Positions 14,359 to 22,478 of a DNA stretch of 22,478 nt are shown here, piece after piece. The stretch is from NCBI GenBank assembly GCA_016790225.1, contig JAEUOZ010000003.1, positions 1 through 22,478 of the forward strand, read 5' to 3'. Numbering within the stretch: the stretch's first letter is position 1; each line of letters begins with the position of its first letter. A program made the position numbers and the translations under genes. The stretch is from Rubrivivax sp. GTDB taxonomy: Bacteria; Pseudomonadota; Gammaproteobacteria; Burkholderiales; Burkholderiaceae. The notes under the pieces are model-generated. The model was not told the DNA's origin. It saw only the letters and a list, made by a program, of their open reading frames with translations, and did not search any database.

Positions 14359-14844
14359 ATGACGAACGGTAACAGCACCATTTCTCCTCGCCAGTCCAGC
14401 GGCAGGCGCATCCAGGTACGCCGCAGCGGCGTGCATGGCAAAGGGGTCTTTGCACTCCAGCCGATCCGGGCCGGCGAGGTCATCATCGAATACACCGGCG
14501 AACGCATCAGCTGGGATGAAGCCCTGCGGCGGCATCCCCACGATCCCAGCGACCCGAATCACACGTTCTATTTCCACATCGACGATGGCTGCGTGATCGA
14601 TGCGAGCTTCGGCGGCAATGCCTCGCGATGGATCAACCATGCCTGCGAGCCCAACTGCGAGAGCGACGAAACCGAAGGGCGGGTCTTCATCAAGGCCCTG
14701 CGTGCCCTCAAGGCGGGCGATGAGCTCTTCTACGATTACCGGCTGACGATCGACGAACGCTATACGCCGAGCCTGAAGAAGCAGTACGCCTGCCGGTGCG
14801 GCAGCCCCAAGTGCCGCGGCACGATGCTGTCTCCCAAGCGCTGA
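14359..14844 (+). CDS. SET-domain protein-lysine N-methyltransferase
   Basis: This 161-residue protein is almost entirely a SET domain. SET enzymes transfer methyl groups from S-adenosylmethionine to lysine side chains. I read the GKGVFALQPIRAGEVIIEYTGE start of the domain (about residues 27-48), the cofactor and pseudoknot motif WINHACEPNC (N93, H94), the catalytic-tyrosine region ELFYDYRLT (Y125) and a post-SET CxCxxxxC (C145, C147, C152) ending CGSPKCRGTM, which with C100 can bind zinc. I chose the ATG at 14359; an in-frame TTG at 14332 overlaps the operator-like dyad. The birA gene starts 1 base after the stop, so the two are probably co-transcribed. Such compact SET proteins occur in several betaproteobacteria; the substrate is unknown. 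Confidence 0.9.
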   Translation: MTNGNSTISPRQSSGRRIQVRRSGVHGKGVFALQPIRAGEVIIEYTGERISWDEALRRHPHDPSDPNHTFYFHIDDGCVIDASFGGNASRWINHACEPNCESDETEGRVFIKALRALKAGDELFYDYRLTIDERYTPSLKKQYACRCGSPKCRGTMLSPKR

Positions 14845-14845
14845 G

Positions 14846-15772
14846 ATGACGGCCTCCGAAACCTTGCAGCTCGCCTGGAACACGCAGGCTCTGTGGAGCG
14901 CGCTCGACCCCTTGTTGCCGGGCGTTGCCGTGGAGGTGATGGCGCGGGTGGAATCGACCAATACGGCCCTGGTGGAGCGCGCCCGGCTCTCTTCCAGCCA
15001 GCGCACGCCGGCATGGAACCGTTCGACGGCGCCCGCGTCCCTGGGCTCGCAGCCGCAGCACGGCCGTCGCTCGATGGACTTTCAGCCCTGCCTGCTGGTG
15101 GCCGAGCACCAGACGCGGGGGCGCGGACGCATGGGCCGCAGCTGGTCGGCGCAGCCCGGCGCCTCCCTGACGTTTTCGCTTGCGCTGCCTTTGAGCCCGG
15201 TCGATTGGTCCGGGCTGTCGCTGGCCGTGGGTGCCGCGATCGCCGATGTGCTGGAGAGTCCGGCGCAGGGCCTTCCTCTGCAGCTGCGCCTGAAGTGGCC
15301 GAATGACCTGTGGCTGCAGGACAGCGCCGCGCCGCTGGGCGGACGCAAGCTGGGCGGTATCCTGATCGAGACCGTGCCGATCGGGGGGCGTCGCATGTGC
15401 GTGGTCGGGATTGGCCTGAACATCCTGCCGATCGCGGGTGAGGATTTCAGTTCGGGCTCAGCCTGCCTGCAGGAGCTGCTTCCCGGCGCCAGTGCACCGC
15501 AGGTGCTTGCGCTGATCGCGCCGGCGCTGGCCAGGGCCGTGCAGCGCTTTGAAAGCCTCGGTTTTGCGGCCTTCATGCCAAGCTATGCCGAGCGCGATGC
15601 CCTGGCGGGTCAGCGCGTGACGACGACGCAAGCCGGGGCGCCTTCGGGCGTCGCCGAAGGGGTGGACGAACGCGGGGCGCTGCGTCTGCTGTGCGACGAC
15701 GGACGTCGCGTGCTGGTCAACAGTGGCGAGGTCAGCGTCAGGCCCGGTGGTGTTTCGGGGCAGGCGTCGTGA
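14846..15772 (+). CDS. birA: Biotin--[acetyl-CoA-carboxylase] ligase
   Basis: This is a 308-residue biotin protein ligase, which makes biotinyl-AMP and attaches biotin to carboxylase carriers. The biotin-binding loop is QTRGRGRMGRSW (about residues 89-100) and the ATP-site KWPNDLWL lies at about 150-157; GGILIE and VGIGLN follow. There is no N-terminal helix-turn-helix, so it is the group I form without repressor function. An insertion of about 30 residues (48-78, rich in Ser, Gln, Pro and Arg) separates the substrate-binding ESTNTAL from the ligase core and is unusual. The ATG lies 1 base after the SET stop, and the stop overlaps the start of the next gene. The SD is weak, consistent with translational coupling. 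Confidence 0.93.
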   Translation: MTASETLQLAWNTQALWSALDPLLPGVAVEVMARVESTNTALVERARLSSSQRTPAWNRSTAPASLGSQPQHGRRSMDFQPCLLVAEHQTRGRGRMGRSWSAQPGASLTFSLALPLSPVDWSGLSLAVGAAIADVLESPAQGLPLQLRLKWPNDLWLQDSAAPLGGRKLGGILIETVPIGGRRMCVVGIGLNILPIAGEDFSSGSACLQELLPGASAPQVLALIAPALARAVQRFESLGFAAFMPSYAERDALAGQRVTTTQAGAPSGVAEGVDERGALRLLCDDGRRVLVNSGEVSVRPGGVSGQAS

Positions 15773-16041
15773 GGACGCTGGTTGTCCTCTTGCTGCTGGC
15801 CAACGCGCTGGCCTTTGCCTGGTGGCAAGGCCATCTCGCGCCCTTGTGGGAGCCCCCGGGCGCGAGCGAGCGCGAACCGCAGCGCCTGGCGCGCCAGCTG
15901 CGGCCTGAGCAGGTGCAACCCAATCTGCGGCCGTCTGCTGCCTTGCCTGCCACCGCGGCGGCGGCGAGCGCCTCCGCCGCGTCCTCACCCGGTGCGGCCT
16001 CGGCTCCCGCGGCCAGCGCAAGCCCGCCGGCCGGCATCTGA
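15769..16041 (+). CDS. Small membrane-anchored Ala/Pro-rich protein downstream of birA
   Basis: This is a 90-residue protein starting at GTG 15769, which overlaps the birA stop as GTGA, so translation is probably coupled. Residues 1-19 form one hydrophobic helix (RTLVVLLLLANALAFAWW). The sequence REPQRLARQLRPEQVQP follows, then a low-complexity Ala/Ser/Pro tail to the end. In related bacteria a protein with this N-terminal pattern behind birA is often a SPOR-type peptidoglycan-binding protein (from memory, not checked); no SPOR domain is visible here, so it may be a shortened version. It probably anchors in the inner membrane with the tail in the periplasm. Function unknown. Confidence 0.7.
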   Translation: MRTLVVLLLLANALAFAWWQGHLAPLWEPPGASEREPQRLARQLRPEQVQPNLRPSAALPATAAAASASAASSPGAASAPAASASPPAGI

Positions 16042-16052
16042 TCTGCGTTGAA

Positions 16053-16084
16053 CTCGCTGCCTGTTTGGCTGGGTCGGCAGCGAG
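16053..16084. terminator. Hairpin between converging birA operon and S8 protease gene
   Basis: CTCGCTGCC (16053-16061) and GGCAGCGAG (16076-16084) form a perfect 9-bp stem with a 14-base loop. It sits in the 84-bp gap between the stop codons of the two converging transcripts. No T-run. Confidence 0.5.
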
Positions 16085-16125
16085 CCTGTGGCCGAATCGG
16101 GCCGCTGATCAAGGCCCGGCGGGCT

Positions 16126-18159
16126 TCAGCGCCGTTCTGACCTGCGCGCCCATCCCAGCGCGATACCCAGGGCCAGCAAGGCCAGCAGCCAGCCCCCGGC
16201 CGCAGCGCCGCCGCCAGAGGACGAGCCCCCTCCGCCGGCCGGCGGCTGCACGGCTGCGGCCGCCACGGCAACGGTGAGATCGGCCGATGCCGTGCGGCCG
16301 GTGCTGTCGGTCACGCTGAGTCGCACGGTCACGTTGCCGGCGGCGCTCGGCTGGAGGGCCGCTGTTGCCGCGTTGGTGGCTCCGCTGAAGCCGTTGACGA
16401 TGCCGCCACTGTTCACGAGCGCCCAGTTCCAGCCGACGATGCTGCGCCCTGCGCCTGCCAGGCTGGTGCTGCTGGACAGCTGGAGCGCGCTGCCCGCCCG
16501 GGGGTCGACTGTCAGCACGTTGATTCGCGCAAAGAGCCCCTGCAGCGCCATCGCCGTGGCGGCTTGGGCGTCCACCATGCCGGCGCCGCACAGGGCCGAG
16601 GTGCAGTAGCACTGCAGTTGATCGGTGCTGCCGGGCGCCGTGCATTGGCTGACCGGCGTCGGATCGTCTGGGCCGTTGTCGGCGCCTGTGCTGGGAAATG
16701 GGCGTGCCGTAGCCTGCAGGACATTGCGCACCTCGGCAGGCGTCAGGCTGGGCTGCGCGGCGATCACCAGCGCGGCGACTCCGGCAACGATGGGCGTCGC
16801 GAAGCTGGTCCCGACCGAGATGTTGAACGAGTCACCAAAGGAACCACCGCCCGCCAGGGGCCGGGTCGTGCCGAGGTTGGTCGTGGTGACGATGGGGTAG
16901 AGGCAGGGTGTTCCGGGCGTGATGTTGACGCAGTTGCCCCCCGGAGCTGCAATGGCGATCTCAGGCCCGAGATCCGAGAAGCCCACCTTGCTGCCCGCGT
17001 GTCGCAGTCCGGCGACGGCGATCATGCCCGGGCAGTTGGCGGGCTCGCCTACGGCACGTCCGGCGCTGTTGCCGGCCGCGGCGACCACGACCGCCCCAGC
17101 CGCATTCACCCGGGCGACGGCGTCACGGTAGGCGGCAGAGCAGGTGCCGGTGCTGCCGAGGCTCATGTTGAGCACCTGCGCCCTCGGGTTGGCGCCTGGA
17201 AGCCCGGGCTGATCGATGCCCGCGGCCCACAGCATTCCGGCGATGATGTCCGAGTCGACGCCGCCGCACTTGCCCAGCACACGAACCGGCAGGATCTGGG
17301 CTCCGTGGGCGATGCCCGCCATGCCCAGGCCATTGTTGGTGGCGGCACCGATGATGCCGGCCACGCGGGTGCCGTGCCAGGAGCTGTTTTCGACGCCGCA
17401 GTTGGCGAACGGACCGCTCTGGTTCTCGCTGCTGGTGATCCAGTCGCCGGCGTCGCTCGCGTCATTGTCGCGGCCGTCCCCGTCGTTCGCGCTGGCGAGA
17501 TCGGCAATGAGGTCACGGCCTGGCAGGACGCGGCCGATGAGGTCCTGATGGTCGGACAGCACGCCGGTATCCAGCACGGCGACCACCACACCACCGCCTG
17601 CGGAGGGCACAAGATCCCAGGCGGCAGGTGCGTTGATGGATGAACGCAGTTCTGCCGTCGGGGGCTTCAGGTACCACTGACCGTTGGCCGGCCCGCCCGT
17701 CTGGAAGGCCAGGTTGACTGGCGGGCCCGCGGCATAGAGTGGATCGTTGGGGATCATCAGCGCGCGCTTGCGCCCGTCCGGGACGGCGTAGGCCACGTCG
17801 GCATCGGCCGAGAGGCGGCGAACCAGTTCCTGCGATGAGATGCCGCGCGCGTGGATCACGTGCATGCGGTCGGAGAAGGCTCGCCCGGTCGTCAAGGGGA
17901 CGCGGGCTGATCGCGTCAGGGCCTGCGCGCGGCTTTGCATCACCAGGTCCACCTGGTCCCGCTGGGCGCCGCGCGTCAAGGGGAACTGCCGCAGCAGAGT
18001 CGCCTGGTGCTTGTAGGCGACGATGACACGCGCCTGATCCGCCGGGGCACTCGGGATCCGGGGCGGCTGCGGGGCGCGCTCGGCGGCGGCCATCAGCGGG
18101 AAAGCGATGAGCGCGCACCCGATCCCGCGGGCGCGTTTCATGAGAGGGCGAAGGTTCAT
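16126..18159 (-). CDS. Secreted subtilisin-like (S8) serine protease with C-terminal sorting signal
   Basis: This 677-residue protein begins with a signal peptide (about residues 8-26), then an inhibitor-like prodomain. The S8 catalytic domain carries D197 (VVAVLDTGVLSDHQDL), H262 (SSWHGTRVAGII) and S452 (GTSFATPIVAGVAAL). A beta-sandwich, PKD-like region follows. The C-terminus is a Gly/Ser-rich linker, one hydrophobic helix and a basic tail (GWLLALLALGIALGWARRSERR), the layout of GlyGly-CTERM sorting signals processed by rhombosortase. I chose ATG 18159; ATG 18141 is equally possible and would give a cleaner signal peptide. The longest frame reaches 18261, but that start lies in the gap terminator. 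Paired cysteines in the catalytic domain suggest disulfides. Confidence 0.9.
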   Translation of the reverse strand: MNLRPLMKRARGIGCALIAFPLMAAAERAPQPPRIPSAPADQARVIVAYKHQATLLRQFPLTRGAQRDQVDLVMQSRAQALTRSARVPLTTGRAFSDRMHVIHARGISSQELVRRLSADADVAYAVPDGRKRALMIPNDPLYAAGPPVNLAFQTGGPANGQWYLKPPTAELRSSINAPAAWDLVPSAGGGVVVAVLDTGVLSDHQDLIGRVLPGRDLIADLASANDGDGRDNDASDAGDWITSSENQSGPFANCGVENSSWHGTRVAGIIGAATNNGLGMAGIAHGAQILPVRVLGKCGGVDSDIIAGMLWAAGIDQPGLPGANPRAQVLNMSLGSTGTCSAAYRDAVARVNAAGAVVVAAAGNSAGRAVGEPANCPGMIAVAGLRHAGSKVGFSDLGPEIAIAAPGGNCVNITPGTPCLYPIVTTTNLGTTRPLAGGGSFGDSFNISVGTSFATPIVAGVAALVIAAQPSLTPAEVRNVLQATARPFPSTGADNGPDDPTPVSQCTAPGSTDQLQCYCTSALCGAGMVDAQAATAMALQGLFARINVLTVDPRAGSALQLSSSTSLAGAGRSIVGWNWALVNSGGIVNGFSGATNAATAALQPSAAGNVTVRLSVTDSTGRTASADLTVAVAAAAVQPPAGGGGSSSGGGAAAGGWLLALLALGIALGWARRSERR

Positions 18160-18255
18160 GCGGCGCAGTGTAGGGCGCCGGTTCGTCGCCTTCATCAGTG
18201 GATGGCCGCAGGCGTGTGTGCGGGTCAGCGGCGGCGGTTCAGCAGTGACAGCTGG

Positions 18256-18282
18256 AAACAAAAAAGCCCGCGACGGCGGGCT
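18256..18282 (-). terminator. Rho-independent terminator after gap
   Basis: On the minus strand AGCCCGC-CGTC-GCGGGCT (18265-18282) is followed by six T residues (18260-18265, sharing one base with the stem) and GTTT. It lies 75 bases after the gap stop and ends just before the S8 protease leader. Confidence 0.85.
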
Positions 18283-18320
18283 CGTTCTTCGGGACGGGAT
18301 CGTAAGGGCCTGGGAGCGGC

Positions 18321-18340
18321 CGACGGGCAGCCGCCCGTCG
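18321..18340 (-). other. Extra hairpin in the gap 3' untranslated region
   Basis: CGACGGGC (18321-18328) and GCCCGTCG (18333-18340) form a perfect 8-bp stem with a 4-base loop, 17 bases after the gap stop and before the main terminator. It may protect the transcript end. Confidence 0.45.
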
Positions 18341-18357
18341 AAGCCTCGAGTCCACCT

Positions 18358-19688
<1,331 letters not shown>

Positions 19689-21722
19689 TCACGCTCGGGC
19701 CAGTACCGCCTGTACGGTGGCCACCAGGTTTTCGGTCGTGAAGTGAAAGTGCCGGAACAGTGTTGCCGCCGGCGCGCTCTCTCCGTAGGTGTCGATGCCC
19801 AGCACGGCCGCGCAGCCATACTTCCACCAGCCGTCCGTGACGCCGGCTTCCACGGCGATCCTCGGTACGCCTGCCGGGAGTACCGATTCCTTGTAGGCAC
19901 GCGGCTGACGATCGAATACGGTGGTGCTGGGCATGCTGACCACCCGCACCGCAACGCCAAGGCGCGCCAGGTCAGCCTGGGCGTGCATTGCCAGTTGGAC
20001 TTCGCTGCCGGTGGCGATGATCACCGCGTCCGCGCGGCGCCGACGGAGGCCGACTTCGCTGGGCTCGGCGAGGACGTACGCGCCCCGGCCGATGTCGGCG
20101 AGGTTCGTCTTGGGCAGGTGAGGAAGGTTCTGCCGGCTCAAGAGCAGCGCTGTCGGCCGCTGCGCGCTGGCCAAGGCCGAGGTCCAGGCGACAGCGGTCT
20201 CCGTGGTATCGGCTGGCCGCCAGACATCCAGGTTCGGGATCAGGCGCAGACTGGCCGCGTGCTCGACACTCTGGTGTGTCGGCCCGTCTTCGCCAAGGCC
20301 GATCGAGTCGTGGGTGAAGACGTGGATCACCCGGATCTTCATCAGCGCGGCCATGCGCAAGGCGTTGCGGCTGTAGTCGCTGAAGGTCAGGAAGGTGCCC
20401 CCATAGGGGATGAATCCACCATGCAGCGCGATGCCATTCATGATGGCAGCCATCCCGAACTCTCGGACGCCGTAGTTGATGTGCCGGCCACCATTGGGCG
20501 TTCCATCTTCAGCTACGCGCAGGGGCGGGGTATGTGACGTCTGCGTGAGATTCGATCCCGTCAGATCCGCTGATCCGCCGAGGAGTTCTGGCAGCTGTGC
20601 CGTGAACGCCTCCAGCACCTGTTGGCTGGCCCGGCGGGTGGCGACACTTTCAGCACGCTGATCCAAGGAAGAGATGGTGTCGTCGGCTTGGCGCTCGAAT
20701 GTCGGGGGCAGCGAAGTGGCAACGCGCCGCGCATATTCGGCGGCCAGCTCCGGGTATTCCTTCTCGTACGCGTCGAAGGCTGATGACCAGGATTGCTGTG
20801 CGGCCTGGCCGGACTCGCGCTGGTTCCACGCTGCGACGATGGCCGTCGGTATTTCGAAAGCGCCCGGCGTCCATCCCAGAGCGGCGCGCGTCAGCGCGAT
20901 TTCCGCGGCGCCAAGCGGCTCGCCGTGTGCCTTGGCGGTTCCTGCGCGGTTGGGGGATCCCTTTCCGATCTGCGTGCGGCACACGACCAGGGTGGGACGT
21001 CCGGACGTTTGTTGGGCGTCGAGAATGGCAGCATGGATGGCCTCATGGTCATGGCCGTCAATGGGACCCAGTACTCGCCACCCATAGGCCTCGAAGCGTT
21101 GTGGCGTGTTGTCGATGAACCAGGGCTGGACGGGCCCGTCGATGCTGATGCCGTTGTCATCGTAGAAGGCGACGAGGCGATCCAGCTTCCATGCACCGGC
21201 GAGTGCACAGGCCTCGTGGCTGACACCTTCCATGAGGCAGCCGTCACCGAGAAAGACGTAGGTGCGGTGGTTGACGACCTCATGGGAGGCCCGGTTGAAC
21301 TCTTTGGCGAGCAGTTTCTCGGCCAAAGCCATCCCGACGGCATTGGCCAATCCCTGGCCCAGCGGTCCGGTGGTGGTCTCGACGCCCGGCGTGATGCCGT
21401 ACTCGGGGTGACCCGGCGTCTGGCTGTGCAGTTGTCGGAAGTGGCGGAGTTCGTCAAGCGACAACGGGTACCCGCTCAAGTGCAGCAGCGCATAAAGCAG
21501 CATCGACGCGTGACCGTTGCTCAGCACAAAGCGGTCACGATTCGACCATCGAGGATCACTGGGGTTGTGCCGAAGATGTCGCGTCCACAGGACGGTCGCG
21601 ATGTCTGCCATCCCCATCGGAGCGCCCGGGTGACCAGAATTGGCCTGCTGCACGGCATCCATGGCCAGCGCGCGGATGGCGTCCGACATGGCCTGCAAAG
21701 GAGGAGTGTTCTTTTCGGGCAT
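19689..21722 (-). CDS. tkt: Transketolase
   Basis: This is a 677-residue thiamine diphosphate enzyme that moves two-carbon units between sugar phosphates in the pentose phosphate (and, where present, Calvin) pathway. The N-terminal [14 protein letters not shown] (about residues 28-41) and the cofactor motif [13 protein letters not shown] (159-171) are clear. The middle domain has [14 protein letters not shown] with the catalytic glutamate and [15 protein letters not shown]. The length is normal. I chose the ATG at 21722 because the protein begins there with family-like sequence; the upstream extension to 21803 does not fit, and the SD is weak. The gap gene lies downstream. The rRNA operon terminator lies upstream on the same strand, so tkt needs its own promoter in 21723-21930. 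Confidence 0.97.
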   Translation of the reverse strand: MPEKNTPPLQAMSDAIRALAMDAVQQANSGHPGAPMGMADIATVLWTRHLRHNPSDPRWSNRDRFVLSNGHASMLLYALLHLSGYPLSLDELRHFRQLHSQTPGHPEYGITPGVETTTGPLGQGLANAVGMALAEKLLAKEFNRASHEVVNHRTYVFLGDGCLMEGVSHEACALAGAWKLDRLVAFYDDNGISIDGPVQPWFIDNTPQRFEAYGWRVLGPIDGHDHEAIHAAILDAQQTSGRPTLVVCRTQIGKGSPNRAGTAKAHGEPLGAAEIALTRAALGWTPGAFEIPTAIVAAWNQRESGQAAQQSWSSAFDAYEKEYPELAAEYARRVATSLPPTFERQADDTISSLDQRAESVATRRASQQVLEAFTAQLPELLGGSADLTGSNLTQTSHTPPLRVAEDGTPNGGRHINYGVREFGMAAIMNGIALHGGFIPYGGTFLTFSDYSRNALRMAALMKIRVIHVFTHDSIGLGEDGPTHQSVEHAASLRLIPNLDVWRPADTTETAVAWTSALASAQRPTALLLSRQNLPHLPKTNLADIGRGAYVLAEPSEVGLRRRRADAVIIATGSEVQLAMHAQADLARLGVAVRVVSMPSTTVFDRQPRAYKESVLPAGVPRIAVEAGVTDGWWKYGCAAVLGIDTYGESAPAATLFRHFHFTTENLVATVQAVLARA

Positions 21723-21930
21723 CTTCGGTTCGTTCCAGACAAAGAAGGCGATTGGCGGAGTGCCGTGCGCTCTCGGATTGTGCCGCCTGCACAGAGCCGC
21801 CACTTTAGTGCGCCGACTGCGCTGGTAGGGTCGTGCGCGTCCGGCGGGCGTGTGGGTTGGCAGCGAGCGGACGACCAGGCCTTGAGGGCTCCGCGCTCGA
21901 TTCTTGTCCTTTTGTGACGCTGGAAAGAAA

Positions 21931-21958
21931 AAAGCCCGACTCTTTCGAGTCGGGCTTT
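21931..21958 (-). terminator. Strong terminator of the rRNA operon
   Basis: AAAGCCCGACTC and GAGTCGGGCTTT form a perfect 12-bp stem around TTTC. On the minus strand it is followed by TTTCTTTCC, and on the plus strand by TCTCTTTT, so it could work in both directions. It lies 13 bases after the 5S gene. Confidence 0.92.
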
Positions 21959-21970
21959 CTCTTTTAAATA

Positions 21971-22084
21971 GCCTGACAATGTCCTACTTTCACACGGGAA
22001 TCCGCACTATCATCGGCGCAGAGGCGTTTCACTGTCCTGTTCGGGATGGGAAGGAGTGGGGCCACCTCGCTATGGTCGTCAGGC
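21971..22084 (-). rRNA. rrf: 5S ribosomal RNA
   Basis: The minus strand reads GCCTGACGACCATAGCGAGG at the 5' end, contains CCCATCCCGAACAGG in the loop region, and ends TAGGACATTGTCAGGC. The two ends pair as helix I (GCCTGAC with GTCAGGC). About 114 nt, a normal length for a betaproteobacterial 5S rRNA. It lies between the 23S gene and the operon terminator. Confidence 0.96.
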
Positions 22085-22232
22085 TTGACTTGTTGCCGCC
22101 CGGGTTCTTGCAGCCCGAGTCGGCCAATTCATAGAGCGAAATCAGTTTTGATTGCGTACCAGCTTGGCACAACGCTCTGAATCAAGTCCTGCTGGCGAGC
22201 TGTTCGCTTGCCATCGGAGATCAGAGTTATAG

Positions 22233-22478
22233 GGTCAAGCCTCACGAGCGATTAGTACCGGTCAGCTTAACGCATTGCTGCGCTTCCACACCCGGCCTAT
22301 TAGCGTCCTGGTCTCGAACGACTCTTCAGGGGGCTCGAGGCCCCGGCAAGACTCATCTTGGAACGAGTTTCCCGCTTAGATGCTTTCAGCGGTTATCTCT
22401 TCCGCACTTAGCTACTCGGCTGTGCCACTGGCGTGACAACCGATGCACCAGAGGTGCGTCCACTCCGGTCCTCTCGTA
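22233..22478 (-). rRNA. rrl: 23S ribosomal RNA, 3' end (partial)
   Basis: The minus strand holds the conserved 3' end of 23S rRNA, including AGTACGAGAGGACCGGAGTG near the window edge (the C-terminal side of the sarcin-ricin loop region) and GTGAGGCTTGACC at the 3' end, comparable to the E. coli end GTGAGGCTTAACC. The gene continues beyond the right edge. The exact 3' end is estimated near 22233. The 148-bp spacer to 5S holds no tRNA. Confidence 0.95.

Noticed and set aside
22085..22232. Possible tRNA between 23S and 5S rRNA
   Set aside because: No cloverleaf or TTCGA-type T-loop is visible in the spacer.

Overview
The window looks like chromosomal DNA of a high-GC betaproteobacterium, probably Burkholderiales of the Rubrivivax/Leptothrix/Comamonadaceae type. 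This rests on recognisable protein families, the 5S/23S rRNA sequence, strong G/C third-position bias and the housekeeping neighbourhood (proA, topB, birA, gap, tkt). No phage genes, insertion sequences, CRISPR arrays or tRNAs were seen.

Positions 1 to about 10030 form an almost uninterrupted reduced-sulfur oxidation and sulfur-transfer island. It starts with the 5' end of a soeA-like sulfite dehydrogenase gene (minus strand), divergent from a LysR-type regulator with a perfect ATC-N9-GAT box between them. Next comes a minus-strand tusA-yeeE pair (cytoplasmic sulfur carrier and a YeeE/YedE-type sulfur-compound transporter), divergent from a secreted DsrE-family protein. A second yeeE gene follows, with a diheme cytochrome c behind it. 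Then comes flavocytochrome c sulfide dehydrogenase (fccA-fccB, minus strand), divergent from a plus-strand run of a secreted SoxH-like metallo-beta-lactamase-fold protein, a TlpA/SoxW-like thioredoxin, an unusual monoheme cytochrome c and a Cys-containing ArsR-family repressor. The repressor gene has a clear inverted-repeat operator in front of it. A working model (inference): sulfide is oxidised in the periplasm by FccAB, with electrons passing to c-type cytochromes. Sulfane sulfur is handled by DsrE, the YeeE channels and TusA. Sulfite is finally oxidised by SoeABC at the cytoplasmic face. The LysR and ArsR proteins are the likely local regulators.

Positions 10060 to 16041 hold housekeeping and information genes: proA and topB (minus), then a compact plus-strand set of a bacterial SET-domain lysine methyltransferase, birA and a short membrane-anchored protein whose start overlaps the birA stop. 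Positions 16126 to 18159 encode a secreted subtilisin-like (S8) protease with a GlyGly-CTERM-like C-terminus. Positions 18256 to 21722 carry gap and tkt (minus), with a strong terminator after gap and a 332-bp spacer between the two genes. The right end holds the 3' part of an rRNA operon on the minus strand: the 23S 3' end, the 5S gene and a strong hairpin terminator.

The most interesting material is the sulfur island: its recurring operator-like palindromes, the MBL-thioredoxin-cytochrome-ArsR cassette, the possible lipoprotein anchor on FccB, and the two YeeE proteins with different partner sets. All assignments come from reading the sequence; no database search was run.
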